Assembly (NCBI GenBank): GCA_009746045.1 | Contig: RPFO01000348.1 | Span: forward strand, 970,301-1,034,300 | Reading direction: 5' to 3' | DNA from: Mesostigma viride | Lineage: Eukaryota > Streptophyta > Mesostigmatophyceae > Mesostigmatales > Mesostigmataceae | DNA: 64,000 nucleotides | Shown: piece by piece, positions 11,401-23,247 of the stretch | Layout: each line of letters begins with the position of its first letter | Position numbering within the stretch: position 1 is the first letter of the stretch | Notes under the pieces: generated by a model | What the model was told of the DNA's origin: nothing | The model's input: the letters and a program-made list of their open reading frames with translations, nothing else | Databases searched by the model: none | Program-made: the position numbers and the translations under genes

Positions 11401-11790
11401 CTGGGACATAGTACCCCTATGGTCAACATTTCATCAAGTTTGAGACTGCTCAGGACCTCAGGACTGGTTGAGCGGGATTACATGGACTGTGCATTATTAT
11501 GTGGATGGGATAGGGCACGCGGTGGCGCCCCCTAAGGTGGCTCCAGTGGATCGGCGCGCCAACAACGGCGGTCGCTGAGATGGTTGTGAGAGTTTTATGA
11601 CGGATAGCGGAATGATCCTGTCATCCTGTTTCATGCTACTACGTCAGGGTTGGTCCTGTGTATCAACCTCTAGAGGAACTGGTATTACTAACCCGCGGGT
11701 GAACCGGGGTTGGGACATAGTACTCTTATAGTAGTGTAGCATACTTGTTTCTTTTCCCACTCTTGTACGGTAGGGACTACCGACCCCCGT
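8428..11790 (+). other. Non-coding 3' interior of element E
   Basis: This stretch is 3.4 kb with no recognisable domain on either strand. Several 60-200 codon frames exist (for example 9946-10515 plus, 9617-10225 minus, 10692-11294 plus), but they overlap each other, are rich in Arg/Cys/Gly and show no retroelement motif. Three related units with CGCACTCYAGTGGACAC lie near 10767, 10887 and 10950. AT-rich palindromic runs occur near 8520-8600 and 8750-8800. It may be a pol region decayed beyond recognition or unrelated filler DNA, as in large non-autonomous LTR elements. Confidence 0.5.
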
Positions 11791-11802
11791 GGGGGGGAGG
11801 AG
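11791..11802 (+). promoter_or_regulatory. Polypurine tract of element E
   Basis: GGGGGGGAGGAG lies immediately before the 3' LTR. This is the expected primer site for plus-strand DNA synthesis and supports the plus orientation of the element. Confidence 0.85.
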
Positions 11803-12468
11803 TGTTGCGTGCCGGCCCTTTAGGACGGACGCAACAATGGAATAAATTATATACTTTGGCTTGTTGTCATAGTCCGTAGGACTTTGGGACTTATTTCGGG
11901 ACTTAATTTGGGAATCGTCCCTTAGTCAGGACTTTTGTATGGAACTATGATAGTTTGTGTGATTCGGGCCAGTTATTTTGGGCCTAGGTTGTTGTATGCG
12001 TGCATCTTCTAGGGGCCGGTGCAGTCGCGCCGCGCTGCGTACTTTATAGCTAGTTGAGATATTGTACTCATGCGTGGATTCTGTAGGCGAGGGTCGATGT
12101 CGACCCGAGGATCTTGTGTGGACTGCATGCTTTGGAAGGTCGGCGCCATGTCGGCGCCCCTTGCCAGCGTAGTGGCAGACCTAGGTGAAATTGGTCCGAG
12201 GACGAGAGTCTCGTCCTCTTGGTTTGATGAATGTTAAGTGCGATGACGCCTACACATTAAACCTGGGGCAACTATCCATTTGTAATTGGTCTTGCTAGCC
12301 ATTATAAGTGTGTATTAATTAGCTTGGCGTCAAGCCGCGATGCCAGATATCTCACGACCCCAGTCGTGAAGCGCAATCTGCATTAGGCTACCTTGATTAT
12401 TCCTAATTCCGGCATGGAGGATCTTTCGCTACGTCACTCAGGCTAGGGACCTGGGTTGGCACGTAACA
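11803..12468 (+). repeat. 3' LTR of element E
   Basis: This LTR is 666 bp, identical in length to 4097-4762 and almost identical in sequence. The 21-bp palindrome is at 12198-12218. The target duplication ACACC follows at 12469-12473. Confidence 0.92.
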
Positions 12469-12886
12469 ACACCCACGCATGCATGACAGCCCCCCACACA
12501 CCCACGCATGCATGCTAGCCCCCCACACACACCCACGCATGCATGCCAGCCCCCATACACACCCACGCATGCATGCCAGCCCCCCCCACACTTACGCATG
12601 CATGCTAGCCCCCCACACACACCCACGCATGCATGCCAGCCCCCCCCCACACCCACGCATGCATGCCAGCCCCCCCCACACTTACGCATGCATGCTAGCC
12701 CCCCACACACACCCACGCATGCATGCCAGCCCCCCCCACACCCACGCATGCAGGCTAGCCCAACCCCACACCCACGCATGCATGCCAGCCCACCCCCACA
12801 CCCACGCGTGCATGCCAGCCCACCCCCACACCCACGCATGCATGCCAGCCCACCCCCACACCCACGCGTGCATGCCAGCCCACCCC
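12469..12886. repeat. Sat-2 tandem array, continuation right of element E
   Basis: The array is the same ACACCCACGCATGCATG satellite as at 3725-4096. Some units have CACTTACGCATGCATG instead, and that variant is also present in the mirror array near 47795, which supports a shared origin of the two arrays. Confidence 0.9.
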
Positions 12887-13160
12887 TAGCTTGAGCGTGC
12901 TTGTAAAGTTTTTGCATGGTTTATTAAAATGAGTGGAATATGTATTTATTGCATTAAATGTTAATTTTATCATGAATGAAAATGGTCAACATTGCCGAAG
13001 TGCCCCTAAATTGCTCAATATTGTGTGCTCAAGAATTCAATGAGGATTGTCATCATGGAAACCCGCACAAATTCACGATTCCGGGCATGCATGTGAAAGT
13101 ATCAAGAACAATTTTCAATTAAGAATGGTATCTCATTGTTCCATGAATCAATATGACTCC
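12887..13160. repeat. Inner single-copy segment of the fold-back, left copy
   Basis: This AT-rich segment is an almost exact reverse complement of 47388-47650. It joins sat-2 to sat-1 on this side, as its partner does on the other. No gene is seen. Confidence 0.9.
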
Positions 13161-15478
13161 ATGTACGTAGACAAGCCATGATGACCCCATGGGAGCCTAA
13201 ATCCTCATCATTAAATACATAAATGCCACCCATGTACGTAGACGGCCCATGATGACACCAATGGAGCCTGAATCCTCATCATTAATTACATACATGCCAA
13301 CCATGTACATACACGGGCAATGATGACACCATGGGAGCCTGAATCCTCATCATTAAATACATAAATGCCAACCATGTACGTAGGCCAGCCATGATGACAC
13401 TATGGGAGCCTGAATCCTCATCATTAATTTCATACATGCCAACAACACGTAGACGGGCCATAATGACACCACGGGAGCCTGAATCCTCATCATTTATTTT
13501 ATGAGACATCCATGTACGTAGGCCAGCCATGATGACACCATGGGAGCCTGAATCCTCATCATTTTTTTTCTGAGACATCCATGTACGTAGGCCAGCCATG
13601 ATGACACCATGGGAGCCTGAATCCTCATCATTAAATACATACATGCCATCCATGTACGTAGACAGGCCATGATGACACCATGGGAGCCTGAATCCTCATC
13701 ATTAATTACATAAATGCCAACCATGTACGTAGACGGGCCATGATGACACCATGGGAGCCTGAATCCTCATCATTTTTTTATGAGACATCCATGTACGTAG
13801 GCCAGCCATGATGACACCATGGGAGCCTGAATCCTCGTCATTTTTTTTTCTTTGACATCCATATACGTAGACGGGCCATGATGACACCATGGGAGCCTGA
13901 ATCCTCATCATTAATTACATACATGCCAACAATGTAGGTAGACAAGCCATGATGACACCATGGGAGCCTGAATCCTCATCATTTTTTTTAATGAGACATC
14001 CATGTACATACGTAGGCCAGCCATGATGACACCATGGGAGCCTGAATCCTCATCATTTTTTTTTCTTTGACATCCATGTACGTAGGCCAGCCATGATGAC
14101 ACCATGGGAGCCTGAATCCTCCTCATTAATTACATAAATGCCAACCAGGTACGTAGACAAGCCATGATGACCCCATGGGAGCCTGAATCCTCATCATTAA
14201 TTACATAAATGCCATCCATGTACGTAGACGGGCCATGATGACACCATGGGAGCCTCAATCCTCATCATTAATTACATAAATGCCATTCATGTACGTAGAC
14301 GGGCAATGATGACACCATGGGAGCCTGAATCCTCATCATTAAAAAAGTACATGCCATCCATGTACGTAGGCCAGCCATGATGACACCATGGGAGCCTAAA
14401 TCCTCCTCATGAATTACGTAAATGCCAACCATGTACGTAGGCCAGCCATGGAGACACCATGGGAGCCTGAATCCTCCTCATTAATTACATAAATGCCAAC
14501 CATGTACGTAGACAAGCCATGATGACACCATGGGAGCCTGAATCCTCATCATTAATTACATAAATGCCATCCATGTACGTACACAGGCGATGATGACACC
14601 ATGGGAGCCTGAATCCTCATCATTTTTTTTCTTTGACATCCATGTACGTAGACGGGCCATGATGACACCATGGGAGCCTGAATCCTCATCATTAATTACA
14701 TACATGCCATCCATGTACGTACACGGGCCATGATGACACCATGGGAGCCTGAATCCTCATCATTTACTATTCCTTGACATCCATATACGTAGGCCAGCCA
14801 TGGAGACACCATGGGAGCCTGAATCCTCCTCGTTCATTACATAAATGCCAACCATGTACGTAGACAAGCCATGATGACACCATGGGAGCCTGAATCCTCA
14901 TCATTTACTATTCCTTGACATCCATGTACGTAGACGGGCCATGATGACACCATGGGAGCCTGAATCCTCATCATTAATTACATAAATGCCAACCATGTAC
15001 GTAGACAGGCCATGATGACACCATGGGAGCCTGAATCCTCATCATTAATTACATAAATGCCAACCATGTACGTAGACGGGCCATGATGACACCATGGGAG
15101 CCTGAATCCTCATCATTTTTTTTTCTTTGCCATCCATGTACGTAGACGGGCCATGATGACACCATGGGAGCCTGAATCCTCATCATTAATTACATACATG
15201 CCATCCATGTACGTAGACGGGCCATGATGACACCATGGGAGCCTGAATCCTCATCATTTACTATTCCTTGACATCCATGTACGTAGGCCAGCCATGGAGA
15301 CACCATGGGAGCCTGAATCCTCCTCGTTAATTACATAAATGCCAACCATGTACGTAGACAAGCCATGATGACACCATGGGAGCCTGAATCCTCATCATTT
15401 ACTATTCCTTGACATCCATGTACGTAGACGGGCCATGATGACACCATGGGAGCCTGAATCCTCATCATTAATTACATG
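13161..15478 (-). repeat. Sat-1 array, minus orientation
   Basis: Tandem monomers of about 70 bp, reading on the minus strand, contain GATGAGGATTCAGGCTCCC, a CCATGG, TCATCATGGC and CTACGTACATGG, followed by one of a few linker types (GGCATTTATGTAATTA; TCAAGGAATAGTAA; TCAAAGAAAAAAA; TCTCATAAAA). Frames such as NDEDSGSHGVIMAGLRTWM come from the monomer read in turn in different frames and are not a gene. Confidence 0.95.
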
Positions 15479-18400
15479 GATGGCATTTATGTATTTAATG
15501 ATGAGGATTCAGGCTCCCATGGTGTCTCCATGGCTGGCCTACGTACATGAATGGCATTTATGTAATTAATGATGAGGATTCAGGCTCCCATGGTGTCATC
15601 ATGGCCCGTCTACGTACATGGATGGCATTTATGTAATTAATGATGAGGATTCAGGCTCCCATGGGGTCATCATGGCTTGTCTACGTACATGGTTGGCATT
15701 TATGTAATTAATGAGGAGGATTCAGGCTCCCATGGTGTCTCCATGGCTGGCCTACGTACATGGATGTCAAGGAATAGTAAATGATGAGGATTCAGGCTCC
15801 CATGGTGTCATCATGGCCTGTCTACGTACATGGATGGCATGTATGTAATTAATGAGGAGGGATTTAGGCTCCCATGGTGTCATCAATGCCCGTCTACGTA
15901 CATGGTTGGCATATATGTAATTAATGATGAGGATTCAGGCTCCAATGGTGTCATCATGGCCCGTCTACGTACATGGATGTCAAGGAATAGTAAATGATGA
16001 GGATTCAGGCTCCCATGGTGTCATCATGGCTTGTCTACGTACATGGTTGGCATTTATGTAATTAACGAGGAGGATTCAGGCTCCCATGGTGTCTCCATGG
16101 CTGGCCTACGTACATGGATGTCAAGGAATAGTAAATGATGAGGATTCAGGCTCCCATGGTGTCATCATGGCCCGTGTACGTACATGGATGGCATGTATGT
16201 AATTAATGATGAGGATTCAGGCTCCCATGGTGTCATCATGGCCCGTCTACGTACATGGATGTCAAAGAAAAAAAAATGATGAGGATTCAGGCTCCCATGG
16301 TGTCATCATGGCTGGCCTACGTACATGGATGTTTCATAAAAAAAATGATGAGGATTCAGGCTCCCATGGTGTCATCATGGCCCGTCTACGTACATGGTTG
16401 GCATTTATGTAATTAATGAAGAGGATTCAGGCTCCCATGGTGTCTCCATGGCTGGCCTACGTACATGGATGGCATTTATGTATTTAATGATGAGGATTCA
16501 GGCTCCCATGGTGTCATCATGGCTTGTCTACCTACATGGTTGGCATTTATGTAACCTGAATCCTCTCATTAAGAAAATGAAGAGGATTCAGGCTCCATTG
16601 GTGTCATCATGGCTGGCCTACGTACATGGATGTCAAGGAATAGTAAATGATGAGGATTCAGGCTCCCATGGTGTCATCATGGCCCGTCTACGTACATGGA
16701 TGTCAAGGAATAGTAAATGATGAGGATTCAGGCTCCCATGAGGTCATCATGGCTTGTCTACGTACATGGTTGGCATTTATGTAATTAACGAGGAGGATTC
16801 AGGCTCCATTGGTGTCATCATGGCTGGCCTACGTACATGGATGTCAAGGAATAGTAAATGATGAGGATTCAGGCTCCCATGGTGTCATCATGGCTTGTCT
16901 ACGTACATGGTTGGCATTTATGTAATTAATGAGGAGGATTCAGGCTCCCATGGTGTCATCATGGCCCGTCTACGTACATGGATGGCATTTATGTAATTAA
17001 TGATGAGGATTCAGGCTCCCATGGGGTCATCATGGCTTGTCTACGTACATGGTTGGCATTTATGTAATTAATGAGGAGGATTCAGGCTCCCATGGTGTCT
17101 CCATGGCTGGCCTACGTACATGGATTTCAAGGAATAGTAAATGATGAGGATTCAGGCTCCCATGGTGTCATCATGGCCTGTCTACGTACATGGATGGCAT
17201 GTATGTAATTAATGATGAGGATTCAGGCTCCCATGGTGTCATCATGGCTTGTCTACGTACATGGTTGGCATTTATGTAATTAATGAGGAGGATTCAGGCT
17301 CCCATGGTGTCATCATGGCTTGTCTACGTACATGGTTGGCATTTATGTAATTAATGATGAGGATTCAGGCTCCCATGGTGTCTCCATGGCTGGCCTACGT
17401 ACATGGATGTCAAGGAATAGTAAATGATGAGGATTCAGGCTCCCATGGTGTCATCATGGCTTGTCTACGTACATGGTTGGCATTTATGTAATTAATGAGG
17501 AGGATTCAGGCTCCCATGGTGTCATCATGGCCTGTCTACGTACATGGATGGCATGTATGTATTTAATGATGAGGATTCAGGCTCCCATGTTGTCTCCATG
17601 GCTGGCCTACGTACATGGTTGGCATTTATGTAATTCATGAGGAGGATCTAGGCTCCCATGGTGTCATCATGGCCCGTCTACGTACATGGTTGGCATTTAT
17701 GTAATTAATGATGAGGATTCAGGCTCCCATGGTGTCTCCATGGCTGGCCTACGTACATGGATGTCAAGGAATAGTAAATGATGAGGATTCAGGCTCCCAT
17801 GGGGTCATCATGGCTTGTCTACGTACATGGTTGGCATTTATGTAATTAATGAGGAGGATTCAGGCTCCCATGGTGTCTCCATGGCTGGCCTACGTACATG
17901 GATGTCAAGGAATAGTAAATGATGAGGATTCAGGCTCCCATGGTGTCATCATGGCCTGTCTACGTACATGGATGGCATGTATGTAATTAATGATGAGGAT
18001 TCAGGCCCATGGTGTCATCATGGCTTGTCTACGTACATGGTTGGCATTTATGTAATTAATGAGGAGGATTCAGGCTCCCATGGTGTCATCATGGCTTGTC
18101 TACGTACATGGTTGGCATTTATGTAATTAATGATGAGGATTCAGGCTCCCATGGTGTCTCCATGGCTGGCCTACGTACATGAATGGCATTTATGTAATTA
18201 ATGATGAGGATTCAGGCTCCCATGGTGTCATCATGGCCCGTCTACGTACATGGATGGCATTTATGTAATTAATGATGAGGATTCAGGCTCCCATGGGGTC
18301 ATCATGGCTTGTCTACGTACATGGTTGGCATTTATGTAATTAATGAGGAGGATTCAGGCTCCCATGGTGTCTCCATGGCTGGCCTACGTACATGGATGTC

Positions 18401-18989
18401 AAGGAATAGTAAATGATGAGGATTCAGGCTCCCATGGTGTCATCATGGCCTGTCTACGTACATGGATGGCATGTATGTAATTAATGATGAGGATTCAGGC
18501 TCCCATGGTGTCATCATGGCTTGTCTACGTACATGGTTGGCATTTATGTAATTAATGAGGAGGATTCAGGCTCCCATGGTGTCATCATGGCTTGTCTACG
18601 TACATGGTTGGCATTTATGTAATTAATGATGAGGATTCAGGCTCCCATGGTGTCTCCATGGCTGGCCTACGTACATGGATGTCAAGGAATAGTAAATGAT
18701 GAGGATTCAGGCTCCCATGGTGTCATCATGGCCCGTGTACGTACATGGATGGCATGTATGTAATTAATGAGGAGGATTCAGGCTCCCATGGTGTCATCAT
18801 GGCTGGCCTACGTACATGGATGTCAAAGAAAAAGAAATGATGAGGATTCAGGCTCCCATGGTGTCATCATGGCTGGCCTACGTACATGGATGTCTCATAA
18901 AATAAATGATGAGGATTCAGGCTCCCATGGTGTCATCATGGCTTGTCTACGTACATGGTTGGCATGTATGTAATTAATGATGAGGATTC
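15479..18989 (+). repeat. Sat-1 array, plus orientation, first block
   Basis: The same ~70-bp monomer reads on the plus strand from the head-to-head junction near 15480. From about 18138 to 18985 a block of 12 monomers (847 bp) forms a higher-order unit that recurs to the right of element A. The array is cut by element A, which has duplicated GATTC at 18985-18989 and 29871-29875. Confidence 0.95.
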
Positions 18990-19535
18990 TGTCAAAATGT
19001 AGGACAGGTGGCAGGCTTAAAGATCGAATAATGCTTTACTGATTTTATATATTGACTTTGAGTCGGCGTACAAACGGGTAGCCATGACAATTGCAGGGGC
19101 AACATTAAGTGGAAAAACACACTGTCGCAGTATCCGTCGATCTGGAAATAATCTACGGTATAAGTTAAAGTGCATCCAGCCGCCACACACAAGTGGGTGG
19201 CTTACATCAACACTAAAATGATGCGTCAGATCACTAGTATGCAAGTACAAGGACATTGCGCCTCCAGGGCAGCACTTAGTGAACATAGGGTCGGCGCGTA
19301 GCGCGGAGCCAGGCAAATTTTGTCAGACGGCTACAGTACCACTGGCTACAGTACCACTGGTTACAGTACCACTGGTTACAGTACCACTAGGGTACGGATG
19401 TCAGCTAACTAATATATTTAGCTAACTAATATACTTAGTAAAATGTAGGAGAAAGTAGTCATATAAGTTCCGGTATACCCGAAACCAGCACACTCAATAA
19501 AAAGACTGTCAGGCATATTGGGGCATATCCTGACA
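18990..19535 (-). repeat. 3' LTR of element A
   Basis: This is a 546-bp LTR with TG...CA ends. It contains four copies of a 15-bp unit (GGYTACAGTACCACT, 19329-19388) and two copies of an 18-bp AGCTAACTAATATA unit near 19413. Its last 29 bases form a TGTCAGG/CCTGACA stem-loop. Confidence 0.92.
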
Positions 19536-20102
19536 CCCCCCTTGCATACAATGTGCCTGTTCCCCCCCTTGCTCAGAGAGACCTATAGCTAGTGAGGGTA
19601 TAGCCGGGTACACTCCCCTGGCACCCCCCTTACACGGCTATCTGGTTGGAGCTGAGAGGAGACTGATGACTGTAGCCCCCAGGTGTCCCTGGGAGTGCGC
19701 CACAGTGGCTGTTGCTGGAGAATGCCGGGGACCCTCGAAAAAACTTGGTTGTTGCTGCTGTTGCTGGTAAAATGCTGGGACCCTGGAAAGACATCCGGTG
19801 GCCCCCAGGTGTCCCTGCGGAGTGCGCCACAGGAGAAAAGAACACAGGTGGACTGTTTGATGCTGGTACTGCAGTACTGGTCACTGCTGGCTGCTGGCAT
19901 GAAGACCTGCACCTGTCACGTCTGGCAGGGCGGGCTACTAGCCGCTAGCGATGCAGGAGGGCCAGAGGACGGGTTGGGGGGCTGGCTGCTGTCGCCTGCT
20001 GCAGTGCAGGTTGAAAAGCTCCAGGGCCCACGTCTGGTGCTAGCTGGGCCCAGCTGGCTGCTACCCCTTGTTCCCGGTCCCGGGGGGAGCTGGATAAGGC
20101 GT
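19536..20102 (-). other. 3' untranslated interior of element A, including polypurine tract
   Basis: On the minus strand, AAGGGGGG (19536-19543) lies directly before the 3' LTR and is the likely polypurine tract. The rest, up to the gag stop, has no supported gene. The reading frames here (19589-19912, 19630-19884, 19683-20210) overlap and lack motifs. Confidence 0.6.
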
Positions 20103-20269
20103 TTAGAAGCAGAAACCGGGGGGGAGGTCAGGGGCCTCGTGGGAGGGCGCCGGGGTGTCGGTGGTGTGGTGGGCGGCGGGCCCGCCGGTGTTGCCGCGAG
20201 TGTTTCGTAGGTGAGGATACTTCCACCAGCAGGTGGGCTCCTGATGAGAGGTGCGACCGCAGTGGGTGC
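20103..20269 (-). pseudogene. gag: C-terminal part of element A gag (zinc knuckle), cut by element B
   Basis: Read on the minus strand this holds the end of the A gag: CTHCGRTSHQEPTC, a CX2CX4HX4C zinc knuckle, then a proline-rich tail ending at 20103. The first Cys and Thr of the knuckle are encoded at the target site, so insertion of B cut the protein inside its RNA-binding motif. The missing N-terminal part is at 28287-29010. The host frame is conserved across the break, so gag was intact when B inserted. Confidence 0.85.
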
Positions 20270-20964
20270 AGTTAACGCCAAGCGCATTGGCGTGATCCTG
20301 ATTCGGCATATCTCTGCGATTCCAGCGGCACCGGAACGAGTTCATTCCGACAAGTATCAAGAAAGTTATGGCGTTCCGACTTCCCGGTCGCGCGCGAGCG
20401 CGAGCCGGCTGTTCTTCTAAGTCGGACGTGAATATTTGCCGACGACATATGGGGTCGACAGTAATTCCTGGGCTGACAGGAATTAGGTGCTGTACCTACG
20501 ACGGTATTGGATTAATACGTCGTACGCAGGAAATAGGAACCTTAACCTGTGGTCTGTTGGTACCGCAGGCTTAGTCCTGGACTTCTAGGTGCAGATGCAA
20601 TAGTCACTGTGGACTGTGCTCTGTGGTCACTGTGCCTGTATGGCAGACCTACTGTATAGGAGTGGGCGCTGTACAGGTAGTGAATACTGTACCGGGGTGT
20701 TATTACTGAGCAGGCCTCCTAGGCTGCTCAGGACTAGCAAGCACAGTGCACAAGTATATAAACAATAGGCCAGTGCCAAATGGGCATCTCTTGCGAGCCC
20801 GCCTCACGTGTTGTGCCTTGACTTGGCAAGCGCGTGTACAAGCCTCAAGTGTGTGAGCGCTGTAAACATTATCCGATTTTAACAAAGCTCCGTTTCCAAC
20901 CATATTCACACATTGCTGCATTGCAACCATATCCTTCACATTGCGTGTGCTAAGAACGTTAACT
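20270..20964 (+). repeat. 5' LTR of element B
   Basis: This 695-bp LTR has termini AGTTAAC/GTTAACT that are perfect 7-bp inverted repeats and lack the usual TG...CA. A ttaacGCCAAGCGCATTGGCG hairpin lies at the start. No TGG-initial primer-binding site follows; the next bases are CAAATTACAACCAGTC. Confidence 0.92.
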
Positions 20965-21057
20965 CAAATTACAACCAGTCTCAGCGGAACGGCCAGGAGG
21001 GTCGTTGCCGGTTGCGGTGTGCAGCGTTGACGACGAGAGGAGCTCGTCCGGTGGTGA

Positions 21058-21975
21058 ATGGTGCAGGAGGAACAACGGCAGCAGGATTTCCGGTTTCGGC
21101 AGTCTGCTGGGGGTTCGATTTCTCCTGAATTACGTCGTGTCGTTCGGGATCTATCTTTATTGCTTGCAGATCGTCCGCCTGTAAATCGCAGCTTCGTGCA
21201 ATTCGTCGACGACCAGGTCGAAGATTGGGAGCGAATTCTGCGACACGTACAAACCATCGTCATTCCGGAGCACCGGAGCATCGACGACCTTGAGCAGGAG
21301 CTTCACGGGTTGGTCGGCATCCAGACGGTGATTACTGCAGTAGCAGAGCGAGTGCGGACGGAGTTGGCAGCAAGGCGAGGCGAGGTTGCGGAGGCAGCTG
21401 GCGCAGGGCGACACGAGTTTGTACCGACAGTAGCGGGCGCGGGAGTACCACGTGCTTTCGCAGGCGGCATCGGCGACGAGGGTGTTGCAGCGGGGCCAGT
21501 TAGGCGTGAACGACGCGGAGCGGAGCATACAGGCGGCTTGCAGAGGTCGGGGCGACAGCGGAAGCCATCGCCGGAGGACAGCGCGCGACAAGAGTCGGCA
21601 GGTTTCCAGAGCGAGTAAGAGTTCCTTTTCAGGAACTGCCCCCGCCCCTTCGCGTTCGTGTGACGCGTTGGGAGGAGTTTGCACCTCTTGGGTACGATAG
21701 TGACCTTGAGGTAGGAGCAGGGGGTGTCGCTGGGCTAGGCGACGAGACACTTGGCGACCACGAGGTGCCAAGTACAATCCGCGGGTGCCAACGACGGGTT
21801 GTCACCTGTCTACTATACCAACGGTGACGATTCAGTCATCGCGGGCCGACAGCGGGTCGACGACGGCGCAGCAGGTAGCAGGGTACCAGAGCTGATTGTG
21901 GTGAGCGACAGCGACGACGATAGCGACAAGGAGAACCAGGACGCGCCTGGGGCCAGCCGTGGTGGTCTTGCCTGA
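21058..21975 (+). pseudogene. Accessory ORF of element B upstream of gag (frame-shifted)
   Basis: A 186-codon frame (21058-21618) starts MVQEEQRQQDFRFRQ. A protein-like sequence continues in a second frame from about 21610 to 21830 (RWEEFAPLGYDSDLEVG), then in the first frame again to 21975, ending with an acidic stretch (VVSDSDDDSDKENQ). I do not recognise it. It could be one protein of about 300 residues broken by two compensating indels, or spliced: GAGCGAGTAAGAG at 21611 resembles a 5' splice site. It lies between LTR and gag, where copia elements usually have nothing. The role is unknown. Confidence 0.5.
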
Positions 21976-22077
21976 GTGGTAACACTTGGCACTTTCCTTT
22001 CTTGTTCAGTAGCTTATATTGCTTTAATTGCTGCTTGGCCACTTGGCTGGCTGTAGCAGATCTGAACAGAGGCCATC

Positions 22078-23247
22078 ATGGATGATGGAGCTATCAACCA
22101 ACAAGCGGGCTTTATGGGCTTCGCGCGGCGCGGCGCTGGGATGGATGGACGAGATGGACGCGATGGACGCGGGGACGGCCAGGCGCTGGGAGACCAGGCT
22201 GAGGTGCCAGATAATAAGAGCCAAGGATCGCAGGGCGGGCAGCACGCGCCAGCCGCAGATCAAGCGGCGCCTAAGCGACCAACCGTTGCTGAGGGGTACG
22301 CGGTGCTAGGCCAGTTTCAGTCCATCAAGGACAATTGGCAGCCCCGGGATGCTGAGAGGATGTTAGAGGACATGAACTTGTACACAGAGATATACAACGG
22401 TGACAAGCTTCGCATCCTGGCGTCTAGTGCCTACATACGGCAGTCGGCGAGGCGGCTGTTCAAGTTTGTTCGGGAGCGACATGCGGCGGGGGACACCTGG
22501 ACAGCGTTTATGACGCGACTCAGGTCGTTCCTGAGTGACAAGAGGACCATAGATGGGTCCCACCTGAAGCAAGAATACCTGGACTACAAGCCCATCAAGG
22601 GGCAACTAGTGGTCCACGCCTTTGAAGACTTCGTCAAGCTGAGGGAGGACGCCATGGCCAAGGGCTTCTTCGTCGCAGATCGGATGGCCATGGGCGACTT
22701 TCTCAAGTCGCTGCAGCTGGATCCGGTCACCATGGATAATGTGACCATCCACATGCGACAGGTCCATGGCTGGGCAGCCATGACGGACCAGTTGTATGAG
22801 TGTTTCAGCGGCAAGTACGTGGGTGGTAAGCGCCCTCGTCAGGGTGATGAGGAGGCCACTGAACCCACGGTTAAGTCCATGAGGGGATCGGGCCACGGGG
22901 GCCCAGCGCCCTCGAGAGGGCCTGAGACCTCTTCAAGGGGTCGAGGAAGGTCCAGGAGGGGGCGTGACAGAAGGGCTGGACGGGGGACCCCGCCGAAGTC
23001 GGGACATCCACAGTCCCAGTTTGACTTCAAGAGGGTGGGTGGTCCTCCCAAGGCTGGGCCCAGCAGTGGGACCTCACGGGACATCAGTCAGGTGGAATGT
23101 TATTTCTGCCAGGGGAAGGGTCACTTCAGGAATGAGTGTCCCTCGTACCTGAGGCAGGAAGGTCAGAGCAAGCCAGCTCAGGGTGGCAGCAAGGACAAGG
23201 CTGGTCCATCCCAGGACAAGGGCAAGGGCAAGGCTGCTGATCATTGA
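22078..23247 (+). CDS. gag: Gag of element B
   Basis: A 389-residue capsid/nucleocapsid protein. The N-terminal 75 residues are Gly/Asp-rich. A helical retro-gag region spans about 80-265. A basic Arg/Gly-rich linker at about 275-335 is followed by one CCHC zinc knuckle, CYFCQGKGHFRNEC (341-354), with CX2CX4HX4C spacing, and a Lys/Gly-rich tail. It ends at TGA 23245-23247. The pol frame continues in the same frame directly after this stop, so pol is probably made as a readthrough Gag-Pol. The ATG at 22078 is the natural start of the open frame. Confidence 0.9.
   Translation: MDDGAINQQAGFMGFARRGAGMDGRDGRDGRGDGQALGDQAEVPDNKSQGSQGGQHAPAADQAAPKRPTVAEGYAVLGQFQSIKDNWQPRDAERMLEDMNLYTEIYNGDKLRILASSAYIRQSARRLFKFVRERHAAGDTWTAFMTRLRSFLSDKRTIDGSHLKQEYLDYKPIKGQLVVHAFEDFVKLREDAMAKGFFVADRMAMGDFLKSLQLDPVTMDNVTIHMRQVHGWAAMTDQLYECFSGKYVGGKRPRQGDEEATEPTVKSMRGSGHGGPAPSRGPETSSRGRGRSRRGRDRRAGRGTPPKSGHPQSQFDFKRVGGPPKAGPSSGTSRDISQVECYFCQGKGHFRNECPSYLRQEGQSKPAQGGSKDKAGPSQDKGKGKAADH

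Larger units (their letters stand above)
4097..12468 (+). mobile_element. LTR retrotransposon E, gag-bearing, no pol seen (8.4 kb)
   Basis: The element is bounded by two 666-bp LTRs that start TGTTGCGTGCC and end GGCACGTAACA, and by the 5-bp target duplication ACACC (4092-4096 and 12469-12473). It sits inside sat-2. Orientation is plus, from the gag frame and a purine tract just before the right LTR. Inside are a leader, a gag gene and a broken retropepsin. No integrase, reverse transcriptase or RNase H motif was found between 8428 and 11802. The gag and retropepsin style suggest a Ty3-like relationship, which I infer only. It must depend on another element for copying, and the two visible LTR differences mark it as young. 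Confidence 0.9.

Noticed and set aside
8428-11790. A hidden pol gene in element E
   Set aside because: I looked for integrase, RT (xxDD) and RNase H motifs in all frames and found none; only sensitive profile searches could change this.
12438-12917. Cys/Gly-rich and THACM-type frames in sat-2
   Set aside because: Every frame of this short satellite is open because the unit lacks stops; no gene is implied.
13161-18989. Repeat-spacer pattern resembling a CRISPR array
   Set aside because: The so-called spacers are a few recurring linkers, not unique sequences. The repeats vary, no cas genes are present, and the DNA is eukaryotic.
23245-23247. TGA between gag and pol read as selenocysteine, or as sense through a changed genetic code
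   Set aside because: Other genes in the window end at TGA normally, and there is no reason for Sec at this site. Plain readthrough is simpler.
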